Positions 27,319-35,221 of a stretch of 43,490 bases of DNA are shown in pieces. The stretch comes from Methylocystis sp. GTDB lineage: Bacteria > Pseudomonadota > Alphaproteobacteria > Rhizobiales > Beijerinckiaceae. The stretch lies in assembly GCA_020252485.1 (NCBI GenBank), contig JADCCX010000116.1, positions 1-43,490 of the forward strand. Direction: 5' to 3'. The position numbers and the translations under genes were made by a program. The notes below the pieces were generated by a model. It had not been told where the DNA came from, searched no databases, and saw nothing but the letters and a program-made list of their open reading frames with translations. Within the stretch, counting starts at the first letter, position 1; every line of letters starts with the position of its first letter.

Positions 27319-27455
27319 GTGATAGACGCATTAACAAACCAAGTCTAAGGGAAGCCGACGATCACTTTCCCTTATTCATCGCAGGTCCGACCGCAAGTGG
27401 CAAGTCCAACCAGGCGACGGCTGCGGCGTTAGCGGCGAGCAGTGAAGACGCATGA
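27319..27455 (+). pseudogene. Decayed copy of the miaA 5' end
   Basis: AGGAG lies five bases before a GTG that opens VIDALTNQV followed by a stop, comparable with MDNALLNQI of miaA. After a one-base shift the frame reads LFIAGPTASGKSNQATAAALAA, the MiaA P-loop, for about 27 codons before TGA. Distance from start to P-loop is 62 bp here and 63 bp in miaA. Nucleotide identity is high across the P-loop stretch (from 27378). Similarity then ends. The TGA overlaps the thiM ATG, so this remnant forms the 5' flank of the thiM operon. Confidence 0.75.
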
Positions 27456-28216
27456 CCCGAACACAAGGCGAAGACGAAGGCGAACGGGTGGACCTGTCAT
27501 CACAGCCAGCCCCCATGCTTGAACTCCTGGCCCGGATCAGGCGGGCGCGCCCGCGCGTGCAATGCCTCACCAACACCGTGGCGCAAACCCTGACCGCCAA
27601 TGTGCTGCTGGCGATCGGCGCCGATGTCTCGATGGCGCAGCATCCCGATGAGGCCGTGGCCATGTCGGCGGGGGCCGATGCCTTGCTCATTAATCTGGGG
27701 ACGCTGGACGCAGGACGCGAGGCGGCGCTGGAGCAGCTGCTGCGGTCGGATTTCCGTCCGAAGGGACCCGTCGTCATCGATCCGGTGTTCGTGCAGCTGT
27801 CTCCGCTGCGCATGGCCTTGGCGAAGCGTCTTCTTGCCTTGCCCGGCGTGATCCTGAAGGGCAATGCAGCGGAGCTTGCGGCCATGGCCGGCATGATCGC
27901 GCCGGATGTCATCCGCATTACCACCGGCAAGATCGACCATGTCGCAGCACCGGGCCGGACGGCGGAGATCACGGCCGGCCATCCGCTCATGGCGCGCACG
28001 ACCGCCACGGGCTGCGCCCTGGGAGCGGTCATCGCCGCCTTCGCCAGCGTGAGCGAAGACCGCTTTGGTGCGGCGGTTTCAGCCTTGACCTGCTTTGGCT
28101 TGGCGGGGGAAGAAGCCGCGCGCCGATCCAGCAGCCCGGGCCTGTTTCCGGCGCATCTCGTTGATGCCCTTGCCGACCTTTCGGATCGGTCAATTCAGGA
28201 AAAACCGGACGCATGA
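27452..28216 (+). CDS. thiM: Hydroxyethylthiazole kinase
   Basis: Phosphorylates the thiazole precursor in thiamine salvage. The product is 254 residues from the first ATG; a GTG at 27488 with AAGG upstream, or the ATG at 27515, may be the true start since family similarity begins at PRVQCLTNTVAQTLTANVLLAIGADVSMA. The ribokinase-like core shows GPVVIDPVFVQLSPLR, GVILKGNAAELAAMAG and the anion-hole motif TATGCALGAVIAAF. It overlaps thiE as ATGA. No thiD and no THI-box riboswitch are seen nearby. Confidence 0.94.
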   Translation: MTRTQGEDEGERVDLSSQPAPMLELLARIRRARPRVQCLTNTVAQTLTANVLLAIGADVSMAQHPDEAVAMSAGADALLINLGTLDAGREAALEQLLRSDFRPKGPVVIDPVFVQLSPLRMALAKRLLALPGVILKGNAAELAAMAGMIAPDVIRITTGKIDHVAAPGRTAEITAGHPLMARTTATGCALGAVIAAFASVSEDRFGAAVSALTCFGLAGEEAARRSSSPGLFPAHLVDALADLSDRSIQEKPDA

Positions 28217-28869
28217 TCCCCGACATCTCGCTTTACGGCATCATCGATCCGCAGATCGCCCGGGGCCGGTCCCTTGCCGATCTCGCCGGCATTGCCGCGC
28301 GGTCCGGCATGACGTTTCTGCAATTTCGCGCCAAGACAATGGAGACGCGGCGCATGATCGCCGAGGCGCGCGCCATCCACGATGCACTGGCAGGAACCGG
28401 CGTGCCCCTGCTGATCAACGACCGGGTGGACGTGGCGCTCGCCGCCGGGGCCGAAGGTGTCCATATCGGCCGGGACGATATGCATCCGCTCGATGCCCGT
28501 CGGCTGCTTGGCCCCGAGGCGATCATCGGCGCGACGGTGAAGTCATCCGACGATCTGGCCTCGCTCACAAGTATGCCGATCTCCTATGCCTGCATCGGCG
28601 GCGTGTTCCAGACGGTTCACAAGGACAATGCCGACCCGCCGCTCGGCGTCGTCGGCTTCCGCAAGCTGCGCCTTGAGGCCGCCGACCGACTGGGCGCGCT
28701 GCCCATCGGCGCGATCGCCGGCATAACGCTTGAGAATGTGGGCGGCCTGATCGCGGCGGGCGCCGATGGCGTGGCCGTGATTGGCGCTCTTTTCGGGAGC
28801 GATGATGTCGGCGCAGCGACGAGGGCGATGGCCGCAGCCATCGCGGCAGCCCGGTCGGCGCGCCGATGA
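28213..28869 (+). CDS. thiE: Thiamine-phosphate synthase
   Basis: Couples hydroxyethylthiazole phosphate with HMP pyrophosphate to form thiamine phosphate. A TIM-barrel enzyme of 218 residues, with FLQFRAKTMETRRMI, INDRVDVALAAGAEGVHIGRDDM and SYACIGGVFQTVHKDN. The phosphate-binding end is IAGITLENVGGLIAAGADGVAVIGALF. The start overlaps the thiM stop and the stop overlaps the next gene, both as ATGA, so the three genes form one translationally coupled unit. ThiM and ThiE are the two thiazole-side salvage steps. Confidence 0.95.
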   Translation: MIPDISLYGIIDPQIARGRSLADLAGIAARSGMTFLQFRAKTMETRRMIAEARAIHDALAGTGVPLLINDRVDVALAAGAEGVHIGRDDMHPLDARRLLGPEAIIGATVKSSDDLASLTSMPISYACIGGVFQTVHKDNADPPLGVVGFRKLRLEAADRLGALPIGAIAGITLENVGGLIAAGADGVAVIGALFGSDDVGAATRAMAAAIAAARSARR

Positions 28870-29960
28870 CAATCGCCAGACCCAACCGCCGCACCGCGAT
28901 TGTTGCCGCAACAGCGGGCGTTCTTGGCGCGCCCTCGGTCGTCCGATCCCAGCCAAGGCTGCGCTGGCGCTGCGTCACATCCTGGCCGAAAAACCTGATC
29001 GGCCCCGGCGTTTCCGCCGCAAGGCTCGTTTCGCGCATCAACACGATGAGCCAGGGCGAACTCGCCGTCGATCTCTTCGCGGCGGGCGAACTGGTCCCCG
29101 CGCTGAATGTCTTCGATGCTGTTTCGAACGGCACTGTCGAGATGGGCCATACCGCTGCGCTGTTCTGGCAGGGCAAGCTCCCCGCGGCTCCTTTGTTCAC
29201 GACAGCGCCCTTCGGCCTGCCGCCCACGGCTCATGCCGCATGGATCGACCAGGAGGGGCAGAGCCTGTGGGATCAGCTTTACGCGCCTTTCAGGCTGAAG
29301 GCTTTTCTCGTAGGCAATACGGGGCCATCGACGGCTGGCTGGTTCCGCAAGCCCATCACCTCCGTGGAGGATCTCGCGGGATTGCGCATCCGCGTGACGG
29401 GGCTGGGCGGAGAGGTCCTCAAGCGCCTCGGCGCGACGCCGATGGTGATTTCGCCCAGCGAAACCTATCAGGCGCTCGAACGCGGCCTTGTCGATGCTGC
29501 GGAGTTTCTCGCCCCGGTGAACGACGCGGCGCTCGGTCTCCAGCGCGTCGCGCCGCACCTCGCCTTCCCCGGCTTCAACAAGCCGAATGGCGCCAGCGAG
29601 TTGCAGATCGGATTGCCGCATTGGAGCGCCCTTCCCGAGCATTTGAAAGCGATCATCCAGACCGCCTGCCGCGCGGAGCATGACGAGGGCCTGGCCGATG
29701 CGGAGCGCGGCAACGCCGCCGCTCTCCGGCAGGTGGTGGCGGCCGGCGCTCAACCCATGCTGCTGCCAAACGACGTGCTCGAAAAGGCGGCCTCGGCCGC
29801 GGCCGACGTGCTTGCCGCGATTGCTGGCAGGGATCGCATCTCGCAGCGCATCATTGAATCCTATCAGGACGCCATGAGCCTTTCGGGGCCATGGTTTCAG
29901 GCCCAGAATCTGCAAAGGCTGATGGCTTTCCGCAAGGCATCACAGCCGAATCGCCCTTGA
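28866..29960 (+). CDS. TRAP-type (DctP family) solute-binding protein, Tat-exported
   Basis: The 364-residue product opens with a twin-arginine signal (RPNRRTAIVAATAGVLGAPSVVRSQ). The mature part matches the DctP family: WRCVTSWPKNLIGPG, GELVPALNVFDAVSNGTVEMGHT and the signature ITSVEDLAGLRIRVTGLGGEVLKRLGATPM. PSETYQALERGLVDAAEF follows and carries the residues usually involved in carboxylate ligand contact. Neither membrane subunit (DctQ or DctM) is present in the window. The ATG overlaps thiE by 4 bp, implying co-expression with thiamine salvage. Ligand unknown; a thiamine precursor is a hypothesis only, as most TRAP ligands are organic acids. Confidence 0.88.
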   Translation: MTIARPNRRTAIVAATAGVLGAPSVVRSQPRLRWRCVTSWPKNLIGPGVSAARLVSRINTMSQGELAVDLFAAGELVPALNVFDAVSNGTVEMGHTAALFWQGKLPAAPLFTTAPFGLPPTAHAAWIDQEGQSLWDQLYAPFRLKAFLVGNTGPSTAGWFRKPITSVEDLAGLRIRVTGLGGEVLKRLGATPMVISPSETYQALERGLVDAAEFLAPVNDAALGLQRVAPHLAFPGFNKPNGASELQIGLPHWSALPEHLKAIIQTACRAEHDEGLADAERGNAAALRQVVAAGAQPMLLPNDVLEKAASAAADVLAAIAGRDRISQRIIESYQDAMSLSGPWFQAQNLQRLMAFRKASQPNRP

Positions 29961-29993
29961 CCGTGGATCGAGGCGGGAGTATCCCTTCTCTTC

Positions 29994-30041
29994 ATGTCGA
30001 AGCTTATTGTACGAATCGCGCTGGCTGAGGGACGTGGGTAA
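29994..30041 (+). CDS. ilvB leader peptide (branched-chain amino-acid attenuator)
   Basis: A 15-residue ORF reading MSKLIVRIALAEGRG and stop. Five of seven residues from position 4 to 10 are Leu, Ile or Val, which is the hallmark of attenuation leader peptides of ilv operons. It is followed directly by a long stem-loop and an intrinsic terminator upstream of ilvB. The ribosome-binding site is weak (GGGAG about 15 bp upstream). Confidence 0.75.
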   Translation: MSKLIVRIALAEGRG

Positions 30042-30097
30042 CCCACGATTGTCCCGCCGCTAGCGCGTAACCCGAGGGCCCCTGAGGCCCTTTTTTC
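30017..30097 (+). promoter_or_regulatory. Transcription attenuator of ilvB
   Basis: The first structure is a long stem: CGCGCT (30017) pairs with AGCGCG (30062), GGC with GCC, GGGA with TCCC, and CGTGGG with CCCACG around a TAA loop that contains the leader stop codon. That gives about 19 bp in total. The second is a terminator: AGGGCC/GGCCCT with a 5-base loop (30075–30091), continuing into a run of six T. Order (leader codons, long hairpin over the leader stop, terminator, then ilvB) fits ribosome-mediated attenuation; an explicit antiterminator pairing was not resolved. Confidence 0.75.
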
Positions 30098-30139
30098 TTG
30101 TCCAAAGCAAACAGAACCACTCCTCCGAGGAAACCCGCC

Positions 30140-31981
30140 ATGAGCACCGCGACAGCCCGCAAGGCCTCGAAAGCGAAAACGCCGAGCCAGAAGCTTTCAA
30201 CGAAGGACGGCAAGGCGGCAAGCGCACCGCTCACCATGACGGGCGCTGAGATGGTGGTGAAGGCGCTGCAGGACCAGGGCGTCGAGCATATCTTCGGCTA
30301 TCCCGGCGGCGCGGTGCTGCCGATCTACGACGCGCTCTTCCAGATGGGCGGCGTCGAGCACATCCTCGTGCGCCATGAGCAGGGCGCGGTGCATGCCGCC
30401 GAGGGCTACGCGCGCTCCAGCGGCAAGGTCGGCGTGGTGCTGGTGACCTCCGGTCCCGGCGCGACGAATGCCGTGACGGGCCTGACCGATGCGCTCCTCG
30501 ACAGCATTCCGCTCGTCTGCTTCACCGGCCAGGTGCCGACGCATCTTATCGGCTCGGACGCCTTTCAGGAATGCGATACGGTCGGCATCACCCGCCATTG
30601 CACCAAGCACAATTACCTCGTGAAGCGGATCGAGGATCTGCCCCGCATCATCCACGAGGCCTTCTATGTGGCGGCGCATGGCAGGCCCGGACCGGTGGTG
30701 ATCGATATTCCAAAGGACGTCCAGTTCAAGGCCGGTACCTATATCGGCCCGAAGGACATCGAGCACAGGACCTACAAGCCGCGGATGGACGGCGACAGCA
30801 CCCGCATCGAGGCCGCTGTCGAGCTGATGAGCAAGGCCAAGAAGCCGGTGTTCTACACCGGGGGCGGCGTCATCAACGCCGGTCCCGAGGCCTCCGCCGC
30901 GCTGCGCGAGCTCGTCCGCGCCACGGGCTTCCCGATCACCTCGACGCTGATGGGGCTCGGCGCCTTTCCGGCGAGCGATCCGCAGTGGCTCGGCATGCTC
31001 GGCATGCACGGCACCTATGAGGCGAACCTCGCGATGCATGACTGCGACCTGATGATCAACATCGGCGCCCGCTTCGATGACCGCATCACCGGCCGCATCG
31101 ACGCCTTCTCGCCCGGCTCGAAGAAGATCCATGTCGATATCGACCCCTCCTCGATCAACAAGATCGTCAAGGCCGATGTCGGCATCGTCGGCGATGCCGG
31201 CCGGGTGCTCGCTGAGATGCTGCGCATCTGGCGCGCGAAGAAGCTGAAGGCGCGGCCCGAAGTGAAGGATTGGTGGGGTGAGGTGAAGGCCTGGCGCAAG
31301 CGCAACAGCCTCGCCTTCCGCAATTCCGACACGATCATCAAGCCGCAATATGCCGTGCAGCGCCTGCATGAACTGACCCGCAACCGCGACACCTACATCA
31401 CCACGGAAGTCGGCCAGCACCAGATGTGGGCGGCGCAATATCTCCATTTCGAGAAGCCGAACCGCTGGATGACCTCAGGTGGGCTAGGCACCATGGGCTA
31501 CGGCCTGCCCGCCGCCATCGGCGTGCAGATGGCGCATCCGAAGGCGCTGGTGATCGATGTGGCGGGCGAGGCCTCCATCCTGATGAACATGCAGGAGATG
31601 AGCACGGCGGCGCAGTACCGCCTGCCGGTAAAGGTCTTCATCCTCAACAACGAATATATGGGCATGGTGCGCCAGTGGCAGGAGCTGCTGCATGGCGGGC
31701 GCTATTCCAACAGCTATTCCGCCGCCCTGCCCGATTTCGTCAAGCTGGCGGAAGCCTATCACGCCAAGGGCATCCGCTGCTCCGACCCCGGCGAGCTGGA
31801 CGCCAAAATCCAGGAGATGATCGATTATCCGGGCCCCGTGATCTTCGATTGCGTCGTCGCCAAGGAAGAGAACTGCCTGCCCATGATCCCCTCGGGCAAG
31901 CCGCACAACGAGATGATCCTGCCCGATTTCGCCGGCGACATCGGCAATGTCATCGACGCCAAGGGCCGCGGGCTGGTGTGA
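30140..31981 (+). CDS. ilvB: Acetolactate synthase, large (catalytic) subunit
   Basis: The ThDP-dependent first common step of valine, leucine and isoleucine synthesis. The 613-residue protein has GAEMVVKALQDQGVEHIFGYPGGAVLPIYDAL with the catalytic Glu in VRHEQGAVHAAEGYAR, then SGPGATNAVTGLTDALLDSIPLV. A central FAD-binding region and the ThDP/Mg site VIDVAGEASILMNMQEM with FILNNEYMGMVRQWQELLHGG follow. In the GDG motif Glu replaces Asp, as I recall for rhizobial homologues. The start ATG has GAGG 9 bp upstream. The gene is controlled by the attenuator just upstream. Confidence 0.97.
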   Translation: MSTATARKASKAKTPSQKLSTKDGKAASAPLTMTGAEMVVKALQDQGVEHIFGYPGGAVLPIYDALFQMGGVEHILVRHEQGAVHAAEGYARSSGKVGVVLVTSGPGATNAVTGLTDALLDSIPLVCFTGQVPTHLIGSDAFQECDTVGITRHCTKHNYLVKRIEDLPRIIHEAFYVAAHGRPGPVVIDIPKDVQFKAGTYIGPKDIEHRTYKPRMDGDSTRIEAAVELMSKAKKPVFYTGGGVINAGPEASAALRELVRATGFPITSTLMGLGAFPASDPQWLGMLGMHGTYEANLAMHDCDLMINIGARFDDRITGRIDAFSPGSKKIHVDIDPSSINKIVKADVGIVGDAGRVLAEMLRIWRAKKLKARPEVKDWWGEVKAWRKRNSLAFRNSDTIIKPQYAVQRLHELTRNRDTYITTEVGQHQMWAAQYLHFEKPNRWMTSGGLGTMGYGLPAAIGVQMAHPKALVIDVAGEASILMNMQEMSTAAQYRLPVKVFILNNEYMGMVRQWQELLHGGRYSNSYSAALPDFVKLAEAYHAKGIRCSDPGELDAKIQEMIDYPGPVIFDCVVAKEENCLPMIPSGKPHNEMILPDFAGDIGNVIDAKGRGLV

Positions 31982-32055
31982 TGATTGAGCGGTTCATGCA
32001 AGCATGATACCGTCTTACTTCTGTCTTACCGTGCTGCCGAAATGAAGCTGACGCC

Positions 32056-32352
32056 ATGACAACCGCCGCGAAGATCAAATCCCATATGTCTTCCAAGGGC
32101 CAGGTCGTCATCCCGAAATCCTTGCGGGATGCGAAGGGCCTTGGCGCGGGCAGCGAGGTGGAGTTCGTGGATCATCCCGAAGGCGTGCTGATGAGGCTGC
32201 CCGAGCGGAAAAAGAAGTACAGCCTCGAAGATCTGCTCAACGTCCTGCCGCCTTACAAAGGGCCTCCGGTGACCGACAGAATGATCGAGGAAGGGATCGA
32301 TGCGGCCATGCAGGAACGTTGGGAGCGCAAGGAAAGGAACTCCCGATCTTGA
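32056..32352 (+). CDS. AbrB/MazE-type antitoxin of a VapBC-like pair
   Basis: The 98-residue product starts with a SpoVT/AbrB swapped-hairpin DNA-binding domain (SHMSSKGQVVIPKSLRDAKGLGAGSEVEFVDHPEGVLMRLP). An acidic/basic C-terminal tail (VTDRMIEEGIDAAMQERWERK) probably wraps the toxin. Its stop overlaps the likely TTG start of the PIN toxin. The pair is inserted between ilvB and ilvN, on the same strand. Confidence 0.9.
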   Translation: MTTAAKIKSHMSSKGQVVIPKSLRDAKGLGAGSEVEFVDHPEGVLMRLPERKKKYSLEDLLNVLPPYKGPPVTDRMIEEGIDAAMQERWERKERNSRS

Positions 32353-32744
32353 GCATCGCCCTTGATACGAATGTGCTCGTGCGCTTTCTGGCGCGCGACA
32401 ACAAAAAGCAGCATGACGAAGCGGCGCGGCTGATTTCTGAGCAGCCCTGCCATGTGCAGGATACAGTCATCCTGGAGCTTGAATGGATTCTGCGCAAAAC
32501 GTTCCGCTACGAACGTGAGCAGATTATCGCTGCCTTTGATGTTATGGCGGACCTCGACAGCCTCAAGGTCGAAAACCCTGCGCGCCTCGTAGCGGCGATC
32601 GACGGGTATCGTTCAGGTCTCGATTTCGCCGATTCCTATCATCTGGCGGGGTCAAGCGATGCTGCCGCCTTCGCAACTTTTGACCGGAATCTGGGCAAAC
32701 GCGCCTCCCGGTCTTTCGCCAGACCGCCCGTCATTCACCCCTGA
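32349..32744 (+). CDS. PIN-domain (VapC-like) ribonuclease toxin
   Basis: The 131-residue protein begins LSIALDTNVLVRFLARDN. The PIN-domain acidic residues are seen in ALDTNVLV (Asp6), ILELEWILRK (Glu), LDFADSYHLA (Asp) and FATFDRNLGK (Asp). The TTG start at 32349 is chosen because it overlaps the antitoxin TGA, has AAGGAA upstream and matches the family N terminus; the frame opens earlier at 32319. VapC-type toxins cleave tRNA or rRNA. Confidence 0.9.
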   Translation: MSIALDTNVLVRFLARDNKKQHDEAARLISEQPCHVQDTVILELEWILRKTFRYEREQIIAAFDVMADLDSLKVENPARLVAAIDGYRSGLDFADSYHLAGSSDAAAFATFDRNLGKRASRSFARPPVIHP

Positions 32745-32771
32745 TCGCAATCCTCCGCAAAGTCTCAATCC

Positions 32772-33305
32772 ATGAAATCGCATTACCAGGATCCCGCCGC
32801 CGCGCAGTCCATCGAGCGGCGCACCTATGCCATCATCGTCGACAACGAGCCCGGCGTGCTGGCCCGCATCGCCGGCATGTTCTCCGGCCGCGGCTACAAC
32901 ATCGAGAGCCTGACGGTCACCGAAACCGAGCATGACAAGCATATCTCGCGCCTGACGATCATCACCAAGGGCACGGCGGCCGTGCTCGACCAGATCAAGG
33001 CGCAGCTTGAGCGGCTCGTGCCCGTCCACCGCGTGATGGACCTTTCCACCTCCGGCCCCTCCATCGAGCGTGAACTCGCGTTGATCAAGGTGCGCGGCAA
33101 GGGCGAGCATCGCATGGAGGCCTTGCGCCTCGCCACGGCCTTCGGCGCCAAGCCCGTGGATGCGACCCTTGAAAGCTTCGTCTTCGAGATCACCGGCGCA
33201 TCGGAGGATGTAGAGCGCTTCATCAGCCTGATGACGGCGATCGGCCTCGTTGAGGTGAGCCGCACTGGCGTTGCCGCAATTTCGCGCGGAGCGGAGGGTT
33301 TGTAG
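32772..33305 (+). CDS. ilvN: Acetolactate synthase, small (regulatory) subunit
   Basis: The feedback-regulatory subunit that binds valine. The 177-residue protein has an N-terminal ACT domain (YAIIVDNEPGVLARIAGMFSGRGYNIESLTVTETE) and a C-terminal regulatory domain (ELALIKVRGKGEHRMEALRLATAFGAKPVD, then FVFEITGASEDVERFISLM). It normally follows the large subunit gene directly; here a toxin-antitoxin pair lies between them. The gap to the toxin is 27 bp, so read-through from ilvB via the toxin genes is likely. Confidence 0.96.
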   Translation: MKSHYQDPAAAQSIERRTYAIIVDNEPGVLARIAGMFSGRGYNIESLTVTETEHDKHISRLTIITKGTAAVLDQIKAQLERLVPVHRVMDLSTSGPSIERELALIKVRGKGEHRMEALRLATAFGAKPVDATLESFVFEITGASEDVERFISLMTAIGLVEVSRTGVAAISRGAEGL

Positions 33306-33332
33306 CCCCTGTTGAGCAGGAGCGATGACAGG

Positions 33333-34262
33333 ATGGTCTCACGGCGAACATTCCTGAAAGGCGCAGCCTGGCTGGGGGCCAGCCTTACCTCGTTCGGCGC
33401 TTACGCCGTGGGCGTGGAGCCCATGCTCTGGCCGCGCGTGGCCAGCTACGCCTTGACCCCCGCCGGCTGGCCGCCAGAGTTGAAGATCAAGATCGTCGCG
33501 CTGGCTGACATCCATGCTGTTGATCCCTGGATGACAGCAGCGCGGATCAAAGGCATCGTTGACGCGGCAAACGCCCTCGAAGGCAACATCATCCTGCTGC
33601 TCGGCGATTATGTCAGCGGGACGCGCTGGTTTCGCAGCGAGGGAATGGCCAGCGAATGGGGACCGGTTCTCGGCGCGCTCCGGGCACCGCTTGGTGTTCA
33701 CGCCATCCTGGGCAACCACGATTGGTGGGAGGACAAGACCGCCATGCGTGCCGGCATCGGTCCGACAATCGCTCACCGTGCGCTTTTGGATGCTGGCATA
33801 GCAGTGCACAACAATGACGCGGTGCACTTGAGCCATGAAGGCCGCTCGTTCTGGCTGGCGGGGTTGGGTGACCAGCTCGCCTTTGTGCCAGCCCGCAGGA
33901 GGCTTGGCCGATCAGGAGATGACGACCTTCAAGGCACGCTGGCGAAAACCGTGGGCAATTCACCCGTCGTCCTCATGGCTCATGAGCCGGATATCTTTCC
34001 GCGTGTCGCCACGTCGGCGCGGCATGTCGCTCTCACACTTTGCGGGCATACTCATGGTGGGCAGGTGAACCTGCTGGGCTGGAGGCCTGCGGCGGGCTCG
34101 CGCGGGAGCCGGATCTATCCCCGCGGGCATTTCCGCGAGAACGGCCGCGACCTGCTGGTCTCCAGCGGCCTTGGCTGCTCGATTGCGCCAATCCGCGTGG
34201 GCGTCCCGCCCGAGATCATGGTGGTGGAACTGGGAGGCGGAAGGGCCGCATCGCCAAAGTGA
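33333..34262 (+). CDS. Metallophosphoesterase, Tat-exported (YkuE-like)
   Basis: About 309 residues from the ATG with AGGAG upstream; the signal is VSRRTFLKGAAWLGASLTSFGAYAV, a twin-arginine type. Calcineurin-like motifs occur in order: ALADIHAVDP, LLLGDYVSG, AILGNHDWWED, VVLMAHEPDIF and TLCGHTHGGQVNL, giving the two-metal site. The family includes cell-surface and lipid pyrophosphatases; the substrate here is unknown. The last 25 codons and 61 bp downstream are copied 1300 bp away, next to pdxJ, showing that pdxJ originally lay directly downstream. Confidence 0.9.
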   Translation: MVSRRTFLKGAAWLGASLTSFGAYAVGVEPMLWPRVASYALTPAGWPPELKIKIVALADIHAVDPWMTAARIKGIVDAANALEGNIILLLGDYVSGTRWFRSEGMASEWGPVLGALRAPLGVHAILGNHDWWEDKTAMRAGIGPTIAHRALLDAGIAVHNNDAVHLSHEGRSFWLAGLGDQLAFVPARRRLGRSGDDDLQGTLAKTVGNSPVVLMAHEPDIFPRVATSARHVALTLCGHTHGGQVNLLGWRPAAGSRGSRIYPRGHFRENGRDLLVSSGLGCSIAPIRVGVPPEIMVVELGGGRAASPK

Positions 34263-34323
34263 CGCAGCCTCTTGCCCCGATTGGTTGGAGCGGGTTCAAG
34301 GTGCTGGATATGCGCGGCGTTTC
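34186..34323 (+). repeat. 138-bp direct repeat, copy 1
   Basis: Contains the end of the metallophosphoesterase gene and 61 bp of downstream sequence. It matches 35486–35623 with two mismatches over 138 bp, at an offset of exactly 1300 bp. The sequences diverge sharply at both ends. Confidence 0.95.
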
Positions 34324-34457
34324 CGCCTATTATTACAGGCGCATATTTGCATGCATTGTCATGATATCCCGACGCCATTGATTCTGACAAAAACAGCAGC
34401 TGATCATCCAGTGATGAACTGATGTGGTGGCCACGATGGCGGTTGCACGGCCAGACG

Positions 34458-35006
34458 CTATTTCCAGATTGCAGCCATAACTCGCGGTAACACGGCGTTG
34501 GCAACACGGGCATATCCTTCGCGATTGAGGTGCCGTCCATCGGGCATTTTCAAAGGCGATGATCGCCCCGCCATGACGTAACCCGCCATGATGCTGGAGA
34601 TATCGATGTATTTAATCTTGCGGGCTTGGAGCCAAGCCTTGATAGCTGCCAGATTTTGACTGGTTTGATCGGACGTGCCGCCACGGATCTCATTGTTCTG
34701 GTGGATTTCGATCAGAACCAAGCGCGATCCGCTTGGGACGGCGGATTCCAGCCGCGCCACCATCCGTGCGCTAGTATCGCTATTGACCCCGGCATTCACG
34801 ACCCTGGTATCGACACCTTTGGCACGCAGCATCGTTTCGAGTTGCGCTGGATAGGTGTCATGGCGTGCAACTCCGTCGCCATAGGTGTTGCTGGTGCCAA
34901 GAGCGATAATCTCTGCAGATACTGCCTCGGTCCGACCACTGACAAGCAGATACGCAAAAACTGCGAGAAAAATGCCAGTTTTTGCTGACACGCGGAACTT
35001 CGTCAT
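34458..35006 (-). CDS. SGNH/GDSL-type hydrolase, secreted
   Basis: About 182 residues from an ATG with AGGAG 7 bp upstream. A signal peptide (KTGIFLAVFAYLLVSGRTEAVSA) precedes block I IIALGTSNTYGDGV with the nucleophile Ser, block II NAGVNSDTSARMV, and block V PDGRHLNREGYARVANAVLP with the Asp-x-x-His pair. Block III is atypical (EIHQNNEI instead of GTND-like). The family includes lipases, thioesterases and carbohydrate esterases; the substrate is not predictable. It lies inside the repeat-flanked insertion and its lower GC suggests foreign origin. Confidence 0.85.
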   Translation of the reverse strand: MTKFRVSAKTGIFLAVFAYLLVSGRTEAVSAEIIALGTSNTYGDGVARHDTYPAQLETMLRAKGVDTRVVNAGVNSDTSARMVARLESAVPSGSRLVLIEIHQNNEIRGGTSDQTSQNLAAIKAWLQARKIKYIDISSIMAGYVMAGRSSPLKMPDGRHLNREGYARVANAVLPRVMAAIWK

Positions 35007-35221
35007 TGTTATCTCCTCACCGAATATGAGAACCGGAACAGATCCGGCGCACAATTCATCCGACGTCCACCGGATGCCCTGCGTGTTCAGGTCGAGATTG
35101 GTGTGACGGGCTGGCCATGGCAAGGCCGACCGCCTTCTAAGTGGCCTTTTGTACGTGAAGCCGGGGTACTGTCAACTTGCGGAACGGCGGTGGCGCGAAG
35201 ACGGGGCGCTATCCCTTGGCG

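Noticed and set aside
27277-27451. Possible TPP (THI-box) riboswitch before thiM
   Set aside because: The conserved CTGAGA and related core motifs are not present in a suitable order; the region is explained by the miaA remnant.
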